Notes: a model not told the origin generated them from the sequence alone. DNA of 64,000 nucleotides from Spirometra erinaceieuropaei (GCA_902702965.1 CACRXP010000182.1:607501-671500); one strand, 5' to 3'; shown: positions 33,641-43,695, numbered from the stretch's first letter. Translations and numbers: made by a program.

Positions 33641-34204
33641 TCAGATTGGAAAAGTTTAGAGATCCGGGAAGATTATAAGAAGAAGAAAATTGGCTCTCCG
33701 GAACAGGTTTATTTAACTGCTGACGTTTCAAAGAGCTAACTCTCGAGGCGTGGTTCTCCGATGCCCACTCTATCAACAGGCATCTGGACCTTCCTGCAGC
33801 TTACAAAGTCCTACGTCATCACAACCGTAGAGCTCAGGACCAAACAACCACACCGGACTTAAGAAGACAGCACGGAGATAGCCCGACGCTGAGCTTACTC
33901 GGTGAGGAAGAACAAGAACCGTCAGACCGACCGCCCGACTAAAGTCCAATCAGCTCCCCTCGACGGAGTGGTGACTCATAAAGTGCACAGGCAAAAACGC
34001 CCGTCAACCATTTCCTGAGAGGCCGACGCAGCGTGAGGAGAGAGAAAAATCGATCAGCATGAGGCCGGCCAACACAGCTTGCCACTTTAAGTTAACTTTC
34101 TGACCGATTAGGTGCAGTTTACGCTTTGACAATGAAGAGCCGACCCAGCTCTTTGAAACGTCAGCAGTTAAATAAACCTGTTCCGGAGAGCCAATTTCCT
34201 TCTT
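33641..34204 (+). mobile_element. truncated Penelope-like element with 13 bp target duplication
   Basis: CTTATAAATTTAA occurs directly before (33628-33640) and after (34205-34217), as a target-site duplication. Near the ends are 60 bp inverted repeats with one mismatch (about 33676-33736 and 34147-34208; they share GGCTCTCCGGAACAGG). Inside, the plus frame gives KELTLEAWFSDAHSINRHLD then LPAAYKVLRHHNRRA (about 33730-33835), the PLE C-terminal tail, then an acidic/basic stretch ending in a stop near 33942. RT and GIY-YIG core are absent. A hammerhead-like core lies at 34129-34162. Confidence 0.88.
34129..34162 (+). ncRNA. hammerhead-like core, partly decayed
   Basis: Stem II AAGAGC (34135-34140) pairs with GCTCTT (34148-34153) around loop CGACCCA. 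It is followed by T, GAAA and CGTC, as at 26.9 kb. The first box reads ACAATGA in place of CTGATGA, so cleavage is unlikely. It shows a third, different stem II sequence that still pairs. Confidence 0.6.
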
Positions 34205-34945
34205 CTTATAAATTTAAATATATTTTACAGAAAACATGCACAAGAATGTGCTTTCTTCTGCTCATTTGGTGGGAAATCACATTGTCCTTATAGTTAATAC
34301 ACGAAGAAAGTGTGTATTTACGTTTTAAAAAAGTTTCCTAATTATGATTTTTTGAAAACCGTCCATGAATGCAAGACCGCACATGTCCGTTTACTAATGC
34401 CCCTGCTCATGAAATGTATAACATGGTCCGGATCTATTGCAAAAATTCATGAACTCTATGTTGTATCCTCTTAAATGCATGGGGGATATATGATTTTCCT
34501 TACGCGGAAAGCATGCACCTTGTAGACTGAAATTGCTAAACACTGATGCAATGACAGACAAGGCAGAAAACAATCCTGGAATCGGGAACCTTTTTTAAAA
34601 CCCAAATACGCACTTTCTTCGGGCATAAAATATGAAGATAATGTGATTTCCTACCAAATGAGCAAAAGAAAGTATATTTTTGTAAAAATATCTTTAAATA
34701 TATAAGACCACCTAAAATGAATAGGAAAAATGCATGCTAATTAAGTAGTCATCTTTTACGGAGTGTGGTTTCTGCAGGAGGTCGAAAAGAAGTACATTCA
34801 AGAGCCGACATCCTGGCGAGTGCGAAGTGTTATAGGGTTATGCGGCATAATAATCAGTATAACAACCCCACTTCAGTAATCCTTGCTAATCGGAAACGCA
34901 TTCCTGAATTTTGGCCGACAACCCATGAGATCGGTCATGCACTGT

Positions 34946-35260
34946 ATGGTGATAGTGGACACGCGCTGTATCTCCTCCCCCCTTCTCCTAGGATCGGCAT
35001 CATGACAGAGTCAAAAATTCCACAGGCGGGATCGACAGGTGGTGACTGGCGCGGTGTGGGCCTGCGCGTAGTCGTGCCACTACACTCCCCCATGCGTGGG
35101 CAGCCCAATGACGCCTACAATATCCCGATCTGGTCCCCCTCCCCATGTTGGTCAAGCATGACTCCCACGTGGTCCGTTGTAGGGGACGAATATGAAATTC
35201 ACTTTCTTGAGTACAAACATGATCGCGAGGTGCCATCAATGCCCCTTTAAGAAAACATCA
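34946..35260 (+). repeat. dispersed repeat A, 3' part of the split copy
   Basis: Resumes after the TA with TATCTCCTCCCC-type sequence, then CAGGCGGGATCGACAGGTGG, GCGTAGTCGTGCCACTACAC and CCCCATGTTGGTCAAGCATG, matching the order in other copies but diverged. Its 3' end merges into the tandem duplication at 35151-35579. Confidence 0.6.
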
Positions 35261-35579
35261 TTGCGTTAGAGTTAATCTACCTACTGAAAATTCTTTAAGT
35301 CAGGATATTTCTTGCAGGGTGATGGTTTCAAGACCGATTGGGGAAATGCATGGCATTGTCATGGTGAGCGACTCCCGCGTGACCCGTTTTAGAGGGCGAA
35401 CGTGTCATGTACTGTCTTAAGTAAAACATAATCAAGAGGCGTCATCATTGCCACATTAAAAAACATTATTGCGTTTTCGATCCTAGTTCAAAAGGATAAT
35501 AAGGCTAGTCAATCTACTGAAAACCCTTCGAGTTAGGGCACCTCTTGAAGAGTGATAATTTCAAGACCGATTGGGGAAA
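35151..35579 (+). repeat. two-unit tandem duplication
   Basis: Two units of about 200-225 bp (35151-35346 and 35356-35579). Each runs from a GTCAxGxxxGACTCCCxCGTG start through AACATxATTGCGTT to a shared end TTTCAAGACCGATTGGGGAA, which is identical in both. The first unit overlaps the 3' end of repeat A. Confidence 0.6.
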
Positions 35580-36812
35580 GTTCAGATGTGTTTAGGTAGC
35601 CCCACCTGAAATAAACAAACTCCAGCCACCTGTTATACGGGATCAGTGAGGCCAGGAAACGCACAGGCGACGAGGTCAAGTAGTTGGATGCAAAAGAAAA
35701 GCTATTGGGAATGCGCGATTGTACGTTGATTGGTTGAGAAATAGTTGTCCTAGCTCCTAACGCTAGCCCTCACCATAACACTTATCCCTAAACCCTATCT
35801 CTAACCCCTAACCCTAAACATAACCCCTAACCCCCACCCCAACAGTATTGTGTCCATCAGATGGGGCCACATAACCACATCTTACCGGACAAAGTACAAG
35901 ACCTTGTCATGGTGGGCGAAAAGTCATTCTCGACCTAACTTTCACAAGCACCTCACGCTAACCGGTAGTGTTTCTGCGTCTATCGTCAGACTGGTGATGA
36001 GGACGGGTTCATTGGTTGAATTGGCATGAACCTCCGTCTAATGCGTGACACACTCATTCGTGACATTCTTTACAACTGACGCAGACCCATGGGGCAGTGC
36101 TACCTCATATTGGAGAAAGGTAGGTTTGGAGGCCCGCGATGAACAGTAGGCAGCTTGTTACAAGCGACCCACCTTCGTGCTGACAGACACAAAGGCCGAT
36201 CACGCGCCCGAGTGCACGGACTGAAACCGCGCTGGTACGCACACATTTGTTTAAACAAATATGTCCCTGTGTTTACACTCGCCATGAGCGTCGGCTGGTT
36301 CTCGGCCCTGCCCGGAAGGCTAGGCAGCGTGTGCGGGGTTGAGGCGCAAACTCATAACCACACCTTTTCGACCAAATGGAAGGTTGTCACTATGAGGAAA
36401 CCCAGTCAAGACACACATTGGGCCACATTTCGTACGCTTCCCGGTGGGGGGATCTAGCCGAGTCTTTTAGCAGTCTGTGGAACGACCTATCGTCCGTACC
36501 GGAAGTTCTTCACCTGAGTCCACGAGGGATAAACAATCGCCAGTGGTGGTCCGAATTTGCGGACACTTTCCACTCCACAGACTTGGTCGTCAGCTCTGTG
36601 CTGTTCGACCGCTGTTTGCTGGGCGACAAATTGAAATAAACAAAGTCACTAGGGTAAGGCACGGTCAGGGTGGTAAGTTTTGTTTGGTGCCAAAGTATTT
36701 AGCTGGGCTCTACACTATAACCTCCAAACTTTAGTTTAGTTTATTTGAGCTTGTAAGCAGAAATCGCCTGCTTAACTTCACCCGCAAACTACCGCAATCG
36801 GCAATGGCTGGT

Positions 36813-36813
<1 letters not shown>
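35580..36813. other. no gene recognised
   Basis: Holds the telomere-like tract at 35755-35855. Frames at 36155-36457 and 36376-36639 are unrecognised. Confidence 0.5.
35755..35855 (+). repeat. degenerate telomere-like tract (best preserved)
   Basis: Includes CCCTAAACCCTATCTCTAAC, then CCCCTAACCCTAAACATAAC, then CCCCTAACCCCCACCCC. This is the clearest CCCTAA periodicity in the window, still imperfect. Confidence 0.7.

Positions 36814-36844
<31 letters not shown>
36814..36844. repeat. (TC)n microsatellite
   Basis: About 31 bp of TC repeats, followed by G-rich sequence. A short piece resembling repeat A (CGCACCCTCTTCTCCC) lies at about 36947-36962. Confidence 0.9.
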
Positions 36845-36846
<2 letters not shown>

Positions 36847-37004
36847 GGGTGACTACAGTGGGTAATGACGCCCACCGAGTGCCCCACGGGGGGTGGGGGG
36901 CACACGAGAACTAGTTTACAGTGAGGCCGACTTTCGAAGCATTTGTCGCACCCTCTTCTCCCCCAATCATCTGCGCCCGGTGGTAAGACAGTCTTAATGT
37001 AGGC

Positions 37005-37171
37005 AGTATGTTTTTACCGACAAAGAAAAGGGAGACTGGAACGGCTACTTCTGGCCTACTAGCCGTCGTCAGCCAGTCATACCCAATCCTGAAATGTGGA
37101 ACACTCGAGGCTCGAACTCGCGACCTGTTTGTTAGAAGTCCATGCCTATAACCACTGGGCTACGAGCCCGT
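37005..37171 (-). repeat. SINE family S1, tRNA-like head and body
   Basis: The minus strand starts CGGGCTCGTAGCCCAGTGGT at 37170, with a box A, an anticodon-loop-like CTTCTAA, box B GAGTTCGAGCC, then the body with GACGGCTAGTAGGCCAGAAG and CTCCCTTTTCTTTGTCGG. It is likely a Pol III-type SINE. The head looks tRNA-like but the anticodon stem does not pair cleanly. Confidence 0.7.
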
Positions 37172-37540
37172 CTTCATATAGGCCGACTGTTATTACTGAC
37201 AAAAACAAAGGAGACTGGAATGTCCTATATCATGCGCCGCTGTGCGGCTGCTGGTTGGGCTCCAGAGAGAACCCGTAAGGCACAACGGAACGAGTGAGTT
37301 CCGTGAGAACGATCGGTGAGCGCCCCCTACCATTGTATATTCCCGATCGAACACCGACAAGACAACGGGCTCTTGGCTCAGTGGTTAGAGTCGGGGACTT
37401 TTAACTAACAGGTCGCGAGTTCGAGCCTTAGGTGTTCCACACTTCGGGCTTGGGTATGACTGGCTGACGACGGCTAATAAGCCAGAAATGGCCATTCAAG
37501 TTTCCCTAGTCTTTGTAGGTAATAATATACTACAGTAAGG
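37172..37540 (+). repeat. SINE family S1, inverted unit with spacer
   Basis: The tRNA-like head is on the plus strand at 37366-37440 (box A GGCTCAGTGGTTAGAG, loop CTTTTAA, box B GAGTTCGAGCC). The body runs to about 37540 with GACGGCTAATAAGCCAGAAA. Upstream 37210-37365 is the family spacer (CGCCGCTGTGCGGCTG, ACTCGTTCCG-type complement, TTCCCGATCG), also present at 54.92-55.08 kb. It lies opposite to the units on either side. Confidence 0.7.
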
Positions 37541-37552
37541 AGTACTGACGAG

Positions 37553-37706
37553 GAAAAAGACGACTGGGATGGCCACTTCTGGCTTGTTGGCCGTCTTCCG
37601 TCAGTCATATCCAATCACAGCTTTTGGAAAGCCTGGATTTCGAACCGCGAATCCTCGGTAAATGGACATTAGGTCCACCTATTTACCATTAGGCCACGGA
37701 CCCGAT
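37553..37706 (-). repeat. SINE family S1 relative with a different tRNA-like head
   Basis: The minus-strand head at 37628-37705 reads GGTCCGTGGCCTAATGGT, with a T arm GCGGTTCGAAATCC. The body matches S1 (GACGGCCAACAAGCCAGAAG). The head differs from the other S1 units, suggesting head exchange or a separate subfamily. Confidence 0.6.
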
Positions 37707-37710
37707 ATCA

Positions 37711-38469
37711 TGCGACTTGCAGTCGGGATTGAAAGAGGATGATTCTTCACCTGCACATCTGATCGGTTTACGGCTCTCCTACGACAATAAATAGTCTAAA
37801 GTTCACCAGGAATGTCCTCGGTGTGCTGGCTGACAAAGCTAAACAGCCCACCTGCGCCTTTCACACACGACCTGGTCCCCACAAGAGCAATCGGTTTTCT
37901 CAGAAAGTCGGGCTCGGATCTCACTTTCGTGAGAGTGCCATAGAGGTCACATTTAGAGGGGGGAGTCACCGCATACTGACTCCCAGTTTTCGAGTCAGTA
38001 ACACCTCCCTCCACCCAGAATCGCTATACTGACCGCGTCGTGGGAGATTTGAGCACGTCAGATTTAGTATAATGAGGATTACGCTGTCCTGAGGATGCGT
38101 TCTCAGTCAACTGCTCGAGCCTGCCATTCAACTGCAGCAACCGGTCTACCCGTGCCACACACAACCTGACCAGTTATCAGGTGACGCGAGGGAACGCGCT
38201 TTCTGCATGTCCGGTCCGCGTGTCAGGTGTTGAGAGGGGGTTCGTGTGTGGTTTATGGGGAGGCGGGACAAGATTTGGTGGCAGGATGAGTTCCACGATA
38301 CTTTACCGTGGGTTTTTGTAAAGGCGCATATGGCCGAATGAACCCATGAGATGATCGAATGTCTCTGGACAGGGTGGGCACGTGTATAAGGTGCGGCGGG
38401 TGCATTTTGGGGCTCCCGACGCTGGTACGCCAGTCTCACTGTAATGGACTTGCGGCTAGGCCGATGCGT
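37711..38469. other. no gene recognised; 3' flank of the RTE-like element
   Basis: Overlapping open frames at 37796-38032 on both strands, and a 97-codon minus frame at 38146-38439. The latter may be the 3' extension of the neighbouring RTE-like element but has no motif I can name. Confidence 0.35.
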
Positions 38470-38599
38470 GATTCAAACATGCAGCAGCAGCAGGAACACG
38501 TTGGGACTGTGGCCACTAATGGAGGTGATGCTGGTGGTAGAGGAATTGGCGATGGTGTTGGTTTTAGAGACGTTTTTAGGCGTAGGAGCTAGGTTTGCC

Positions 38600-39240
38600 G
38601 CGATATCATTGAGGCGAATTCCGCTGCCATTGATACGCATATAACCAATTAAACCTATGCGGTGTCTGTGTGTCCGGAATGTCGTAAGCAGATAAGTTAT
38701 ATTTGGCGGATGTATGCCAGGACGGCAGGTACTGACAAGTCGGTCTGGACGTGGTGGATTCGTAAGTGGCCGACCAGGCCCACGTGTGACGGGGAAGTGC
38801 GGCTGCAATGGAATTCACTCCGCATATTTGATGGTAGTTGCTCTGACGGTAACGTTTGCAGGTCGGCAGGCGTGTCCTCACTGCTGTTGCTGGTGGTTGT
38901 GTGTTGTGAGATGACAGGTGGATTGGTTATGTTGACATTGCGTTTGGTTAAACAAGGCTTATCCGTCCCCGGAACGTCCGATGGCAGTGTTTACACGAGG
39001 ACAGCAGTCAGGTGCCGGTGTCACTTTAGTTTTGAGGCCTCTTTCTTTGCCTCAAAATCGGTTATTCGGTTATCTTTGAGGACGGCTGTTTCAGTCTGTA
39101 CGACAGTTCGCCATGCCTGTCGGCCTTGAGCAAGGCCCTCAGATCGCAGGGTCGAGTTGCTGGCTCTTGAGTGGGGTCTTCAGGATGTCATCGTGTCATG
39201 TCTGCAAACAGTCGTATGGACTTAGCCACTTGAACAGGCG
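38600..39240 (-). pseudogene. zinc-finger tail of the RTE-like element
   Basis: Minus-strand pieces CKHCHRTFRGRISLV (about 39020), HCSRTSPSHVGLVGHLRIHH (about 38800) and HRHRIGLIGYMRI (about 38650) align with C2H2 fingers of the form CPHCxRTFxxRxGLxGHLRIH. Several Cys and His are lost and frames shift between fingers. Such fingers downstream of RT probably bind nucleic acid; that role is inferred. Confidence 0.65.
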
Positions 39241-39262
39241 CTCATCGTCCATCCTCACGACA

Positions 39263-41110
39263 TCACGGTCGTATCTGCCTCAGCAGGGCGGGGAAACTGA
39301 GGACGCCGATTCTTTCGAGAATCTTAGTGTCTAAAATCCTTTCCTGCCAATTCATCTTCAGTACTCCTCGGAGGCTGCTGAGGGGAAAGGGGTTGATTCT
39401 CCTTGGTTGACCTTCAGTAAGAGCGGATGCCTCTGTCACGTACAAGAGCACTGTCAGGATAACAGCTCTGTACATTCAACTCTTTGTGTTGAGTAGGATG
39501 TCGCAATGGCTAAGGGCGCAGTGCCTTATCCTACCAATGTCTTGACCGGCTTTGGAAACGCGACTGGCGACTTCGCCGTCAACTTTGGTGTTTCTCAAAA
39601 TTGCACTCCGAAAGTAAGCGAATTTCCCCATTTCTATGAGCTGAGTTCCACTGACCCAGGTGCGGGGTTTGATGAATTCAGCACTTGGCTCTGGGCGATG
39701 CAGAACCACTGTCGTCCGTGAAGTTGTTCTTACTCCGTTGCACCTCCTCTTCCGCATTGGTGTCTGGCGTGAAGACATCCGCGAAAACATCGGTCTTTAA
39801 CGCTGGCCTTGTATGTCTATGAAGATGCTTCCAGGCGGCAGATGTTGAACAGCTTTCTGTCGTCTCGGTAGTTAGTATCGGTCTCTGACAACTCCTCACA
39901 GTAGGCGTCCATCAGTCTGGCGAAGAACTGGAGACTGAATAGGATGGAAAAGAGTACGCCGCGTTGTTTTATCCCACTAGTTACTGCAAAGGCTTCGCAG
40001 ATTGCCCTATTGTCTGTGACTTGAGTCATCATCCATAGTAAAGTTGTCTTGCCTCTTAAGAAACTTGCGGAGGACATCCGAATTTCTGTATGATTTTTTG
40101 AAATCCTTCGCGATCCATTATGTTGAGGGCTTTCGTCAGATCGACGAGCCTGATGCAGAGGATTATATTCATTTTCTGGCACTTTCCTCGCAGATGGCGG
40201 ACGCGACCATCAGGTCTGCGGTTTCGCGGTGTATTTAGGATTCGCACTCGTTTCTGGAAGAAATTCCTGATCTAAACCTAATAGGACATGGACGAAGGTC
40301 TTTGAATGCGATTTTGTGAAGGGAAATGCCTCAGTGGTTATCACACAGTTGCCGGTCCATCTTTCGTTCGCAGATGTGTGCGACGATGACATCAGTGAAG
40401 CGCATGTGGTCGGGTCCCAGGGAGTAGCGAGGAAGGATTCTCGTGAGTCATGGAACGTCGTAATAATAAACTTTGACCGGAATCGCGTCCGCTCCCGGCG
40501 TCCTTCTACGAGACTGTTTTTGGACCGTTCAAATTGTCTTAGGGGTAGAAGTTAGCAGATGGATGTCGCTGTTACTGCCCATTTAAGGACTCGATTCAGG
40601 GCTTCCTTGTATACGGTCGACAGGTGGTTAAGAACGCCCTCGAAATGTGCGACGCAACGCACCAGGATCTTCGACGTCTCGGCTAGGATGCCGATGCGGT
40701 ACAATTTTCCTGGCCTGTGGACCGAGAATTTTCATGATGGCAGCGGAGAAATGTCTCATCTTACCACGGCCAGCATATCACTGGACCTCCTCAGCTTCAT
40801 GAGTCAGCCCTTTTCGTCAGCACTGGAAACATGCGGCCTTATTGGCGTTGCCGCTGTCGTTCTTGGTGTCGGTCGCGTGCAGTCAGTGATTCCTTGAGAG
40901 AGGTGTGTGAAGTTATTTTTCGCTGTCGGCAAAGCAATCCTGATGCTGACTGCGGACGCGACCGAGGGCCTCTACAGCAGTGGCCAGAATGATATCTCAC
41001 AGCTCCCTCAGCTCGAGATCGAAAGTGGTATGCGGCCGAGAGTTTCGTGTTTTTTTCAGCTTGGAGCTCCAGCAGCTGCAAAAATTTCATTGGCGTTCAA
41101 CATACCAAAT
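39263..41110 (-). pseudogene. RT region of the RTE-like element
   Basis: Minus strand: GADAIPVKVYYYDVP (about 40470), VDLTKALNIMDREGFQKIIQ with KFGCPPQVS (40150-40060), DNRAICEAFAVTSGIKQRGV (about 40000), FADVFTPDTNAEEEVQRSKN (about 39760), GTQLIEMGKFAYFRSAIL, VASRVSKAGQDIGRIRH, then MYRAVILTVLLYVTEASAL and LSSLRGVLKMNWQERILD. The catalytic box expected as FADD is FADV. Upstream (41110-40560) HEAEEVQ and FSAAIMKILGP match the linker. Two or more frame changes. Confidence 0.85.
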
Positions 41111-41410
41111 CGATAAAGTATTTAGCTTGCCGGTAAGGATCTAGTGAAGGCCCTATGTACCACCAACTGGGCACAGCCGCTTATCCTACGGGAATTGTGG
41201 CAATAGCGGTAAATTTAAAGAGTAAACAATGAGAAACAGTTGAAGTGTAAAGCAATTTAAGTTAACCGCTAACCAACAGTTTGGATCGGGACAGGTAGCC
41301 AAGGCGAATTCAACCAATGACAATTAACGGAAATTGGTGATTGCAATTGTGACATGCCTAAATGTAAGGATATTTTAAGTTTTGAGTCACACTTTGCAAT
41401 ACCTAACTCC

Positions 41411-42350
41411 TTATTTTTGGAATTGAAAATACCACCCAGATGTCCCTCCCCGTAAAACCCCTATTACTACCATTCCCGTAGGACAGGTGGCTGTGGCCAG
41501 TTGGTGATACTTGGGGACCTTCACTAGATCCTTGTCAACTTGTCTGATGTTAACTGGACATGTGGTCGTCTGCGTGGTTGCAGCTGGAGCTTCATCTTGG
41601 AGATGACAAGGTGGTGCTTTGTCCAGCGGGTCGGTGCCACACACCGCCTTAGTTACGAAAACGTCACGCCAATCTCGCCTTCGAAATAGGACGTAGTCCA
41701 GCAGATACCAGTGACGCGAACCAGGATGCACTCGCGCCGCCTTTTCCCGCATCGGAAGACGGAATAAGGTGTTGGTCAGGAAAAGATTGTGTTCCGCACA
41801 GGCCTGCTGGAAGAGAAGTCTATGGCTGTTACAACAATCGATTCTATAGCGATCGAGCATTGAGGTCAACAAGGACAATCAGTCCGTCCACCTTCGGCAC
41901 AGTTTCGAGGATTGCGTGCAGGTCTTTTTAGAGCCTGTTTTTAACCTCATCGGAGTCGGTCATGAAGGTGGCATAAACTCTGACGATCATGGCCAGTTTG
42001 TTCTCGCGAAAAGGCAGCCTCGTGGTTGTGGGACGATTACTGATGCACTGTGGCAGGCAGGTCAACCGTTTCACGACGTCGTTCCTGGTGGCAAAAGCGA
42101 CCCCGAATTCTCGTCCCTTTGCTCATGGACGGCCGCCCTAGAAGGAAGTGTATCCGACAACCACCTCCTTCAGCTGGCCCTGTTCAGGGAATCAGGGCTC
42201 ACTGTGAGCCGAAATGTCCATTTTGTAGCGGGTCATTTCTCAGGCAGCCAGAGCCGTCCCCCCTTTTCAGGTCGGTTTACTTACCGGCTTGCCTAAAAGT
42301 GTGTCACAGTGAGCACTGGTGTTCTGGCCACCCATAGATAGGATGGCGGA
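41411..42350 (-). pseudogene. apurinic-type endonuclease of the RTE-like element
   Basis: Minus strand: RYKMDISAHSEP then EQGQLKEVVVGYTSF (about 42240-42150), FGVAFATRNDVVKRLTCLPQ, LAMIVRVYATFMTDSDEVKN, DLHAILETVPKVDGLIVLVD, LNARS, then AEHNLFLTNTLFRLPMREKA and HWYLLDYVLFRRRDWRDVFV in a clean 155-codon frame (41411-41878). Blocks and order match RTE-type endonucleases (ALSETRF..GYTFFW ... LGDFNAR ... LLDYVLVRRRD). The Asp of GDFNAR survives as VDLNAR. Confidence 0.85.
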
Positions 42351-42399
42351 TTGCTTGAAGAAAGAGACATGATCGTTGGGACAAGAGCTTTTTTAGCCT

Positions 42400-42433
42400 G
42401 ACGTTTCGGATTCTTGCTCGAACCCATCATCAG
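42400..42433 (-). ncRNA. hammerhead ribozyme core
   Basis: Minus strand: CTGATGA, T, GGGTTC, loop GAGCAA, GAATCC, GAAA, CGTC. Stem II pairs fully (one G-T) with a sequence different from the 26.9 kb copy (GGAAAC/GTTTCC), so the pairing and not the bases is conserved. Both invariant boxes are intact. Confidence 0.82.
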
Positions 42434-42900
42434 AGACAAAAACGGATACGGGTGGTTCATGCACAAGGGACTGCAGTATTTATAGGATGAAGTCACCATG
42501 CAACCACAAACCTATGAAAATCCACGACTCTCCCCCCTCGTCAGGGATCGTTGCACTTGCTGTGCTGACTTAAGCAGCTGCGTGAGTCGTGGTTTTCTGG
42601 CCCCCAGTCCATTAACAAGTGCAATGACCTTCCCCTTCCATACTCAGTACTGAGACTTCGCCAACGCCAGGGTCGTTGGTTGAGATGGTCGAGCAATCAT
42701 CACACCAACATCCAACGCACGTGATGGAATTGCAGCAATTAACGACGGGAATGTCGACCATCAAACAAGTTGCATACCAAGTGCGACGATCTCGGATGAA
42801 GGGGAGCCGTGAATGTTCATAATTATGCGATAGCATGGCGACTGTGTCCTATAAATACTAAAGAACCTTGTGCATTAACCACCAGTATATGCTTTCGTCT

Positions 42901-42934
42901 CTGATGATGGGTCAGGGCAGGAATCCCAAACGTC
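42901..42934 (+). ncRNA. hammerhead core, decayed
   Basis: CTGATGA at 42901-42907, then TGGGTCAGGGCAGGAATCC, then CAAA where GAAA is expected, then CGTC. The first invariant G of GAAA is lost, so cleavage is unlikely. It is the inverted partner of 42400-42433. Confidence 0.6.
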
Positions 42935-43082
42935 AGGCTAATAAAGCTCCTGTCCCAGCGACCGTGTCTTTTTCTTTGAGACAACTTCCTGGTACTCGCC
43001 TCTTCGCTTCTATTAGCAATGTTGGTTGCTGTTTGTTGTACTTTTTCGATCAGCATGCTGACGACGTGTTATACCAACAATT

Positions 43083-43400
43083 TTAGCACACCTTTTCGGG
43101 CCATCTCTCCCGCGAGGGCGTTGGCAGCGCTACTCCTAAGAAGGTCTATTTAGCTCCTCCAGACGACTGCCGAATTGCGCTTTTTAGTGGGAAAACGACC
43201 CAAGTTGGCCTTGGCCGCCTACGCGATTTCATATCACTCGCTCCGTAAGACTTTCTGCTTTACGGTGTGGGAGTGGAGTGAAATTTGAGGACTATCGGGC
43301 GTGAAGACGCGCATGCGTCGGACGCCCTAATCCGGTTTAGCCCGCCGGTAAGACACGGTTACGGAGGCGTGCTCGCCGTGCTAAGCACGGCTTTGTGAAG
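43083..43400 (-). repeat. 5' flank block of RTE-like elements
   Basis: Shares GTTGGCAGCGCTAC, GCCTACxxxATTxCAT-type words and a CCGGTTTAGCCCGCCGGT-like stretch with 57060-57360, which sits in the same place relative to the endonuclease fragment at 56.6-56.97 kb. Probably the untranslated 5' part of the element. Confidence 0.5.
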
Positions 43401-43695
43401 CCGCGGACGAGAGCTGGGTGCCACATCAGTGAGGAGTGGAAGTAGTTCCCGGGTCCATCGATGCGTTCGGCGAGGACTGCCAGTATACTGCTTAGATACT
43501 ACTTGCAGTCGTGCTTGCCTTACCGAGCACAGTTAGCGTCGCCAGTGCCACATCTTGGCGCATGGGAATTGCCGGCAGTGTATGTGCGGTAGGTTACACT
43601 GGCCAGCGTGCGATTTTGCGACGTTCATCTAAATGCATCAACGATGCTGGCGTGACCATCCAAGGTTGACCCCCGCCCGACTACGTCGTCCCATA
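43401..43695. other. no gene recognised
   Basis: GC-rich anonymous sequence between the RTE 5' block and a palindromic element. Confidence 0.45.

Larger units (their letters stand above)
33390..34944. mobile_element. TA-CAGT palindromic element, subfamily B (copy 2), interrupted by a PLE
   Basis: TA-flanked; left end CAGTGCGTGACCGATCTCAT, right end ATGAGATCGGTCATGCACTG. Removing the inserted PLE (33641-34204 plus one target copy) leaves about 978 bp, the usual family size. It interrupts repeat A, whose two halves flank it. Confidence 0.85.
38470..42350 (-). pseudogene. RTE-like non-LTR retrotransposon with C-terminal zinc fingers
   Basis: Order on the minus strand: endonuclease (about 42350-41411), linker and RT (41110-39263), zinc-finger region (39240-38600). 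The arrangement and many motifs match an element family I recall as abundant in pseudophyllidean tapeworms. The endonuclease would nick target DNA and the RT would prime there. Multiple stops and frame changes, an altered catalytic box and a roughly 300 bp AT-rich interruption (41115-41410) show it is dead. A PLE remnant with hammerhead cores (42355-43082) sits at its 5' edge, beyond which a block shared with the other RTE copy (43083-43400) resumes. Confidence 0.85.
42352..43082. mobile_element. Penelope-like remnant: two facing pseudo-LTRs around anonymous core
   Basis: The left end (42355-42485, minus sense) and right end (42852-42985, plus sense) are diverged inverted repeats sharing CTCTGATGATGGGT, AACGTCAGGCTA and AGCTCxTGTCCCA. 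Each carries a hammerhead core. The 360 bp between has no recognisable PLE protein. It lies between the endonuclease start and the 5' conserved block of the RTE-like element, so it probably inserted there. Confidence 0.7.

Noticed and set aside
37796..38032. Overlapping frames on both strands as a host gene
   Set aside because: No recognisable domain, no splice context and both strands equally open, so there was no basis to choose.
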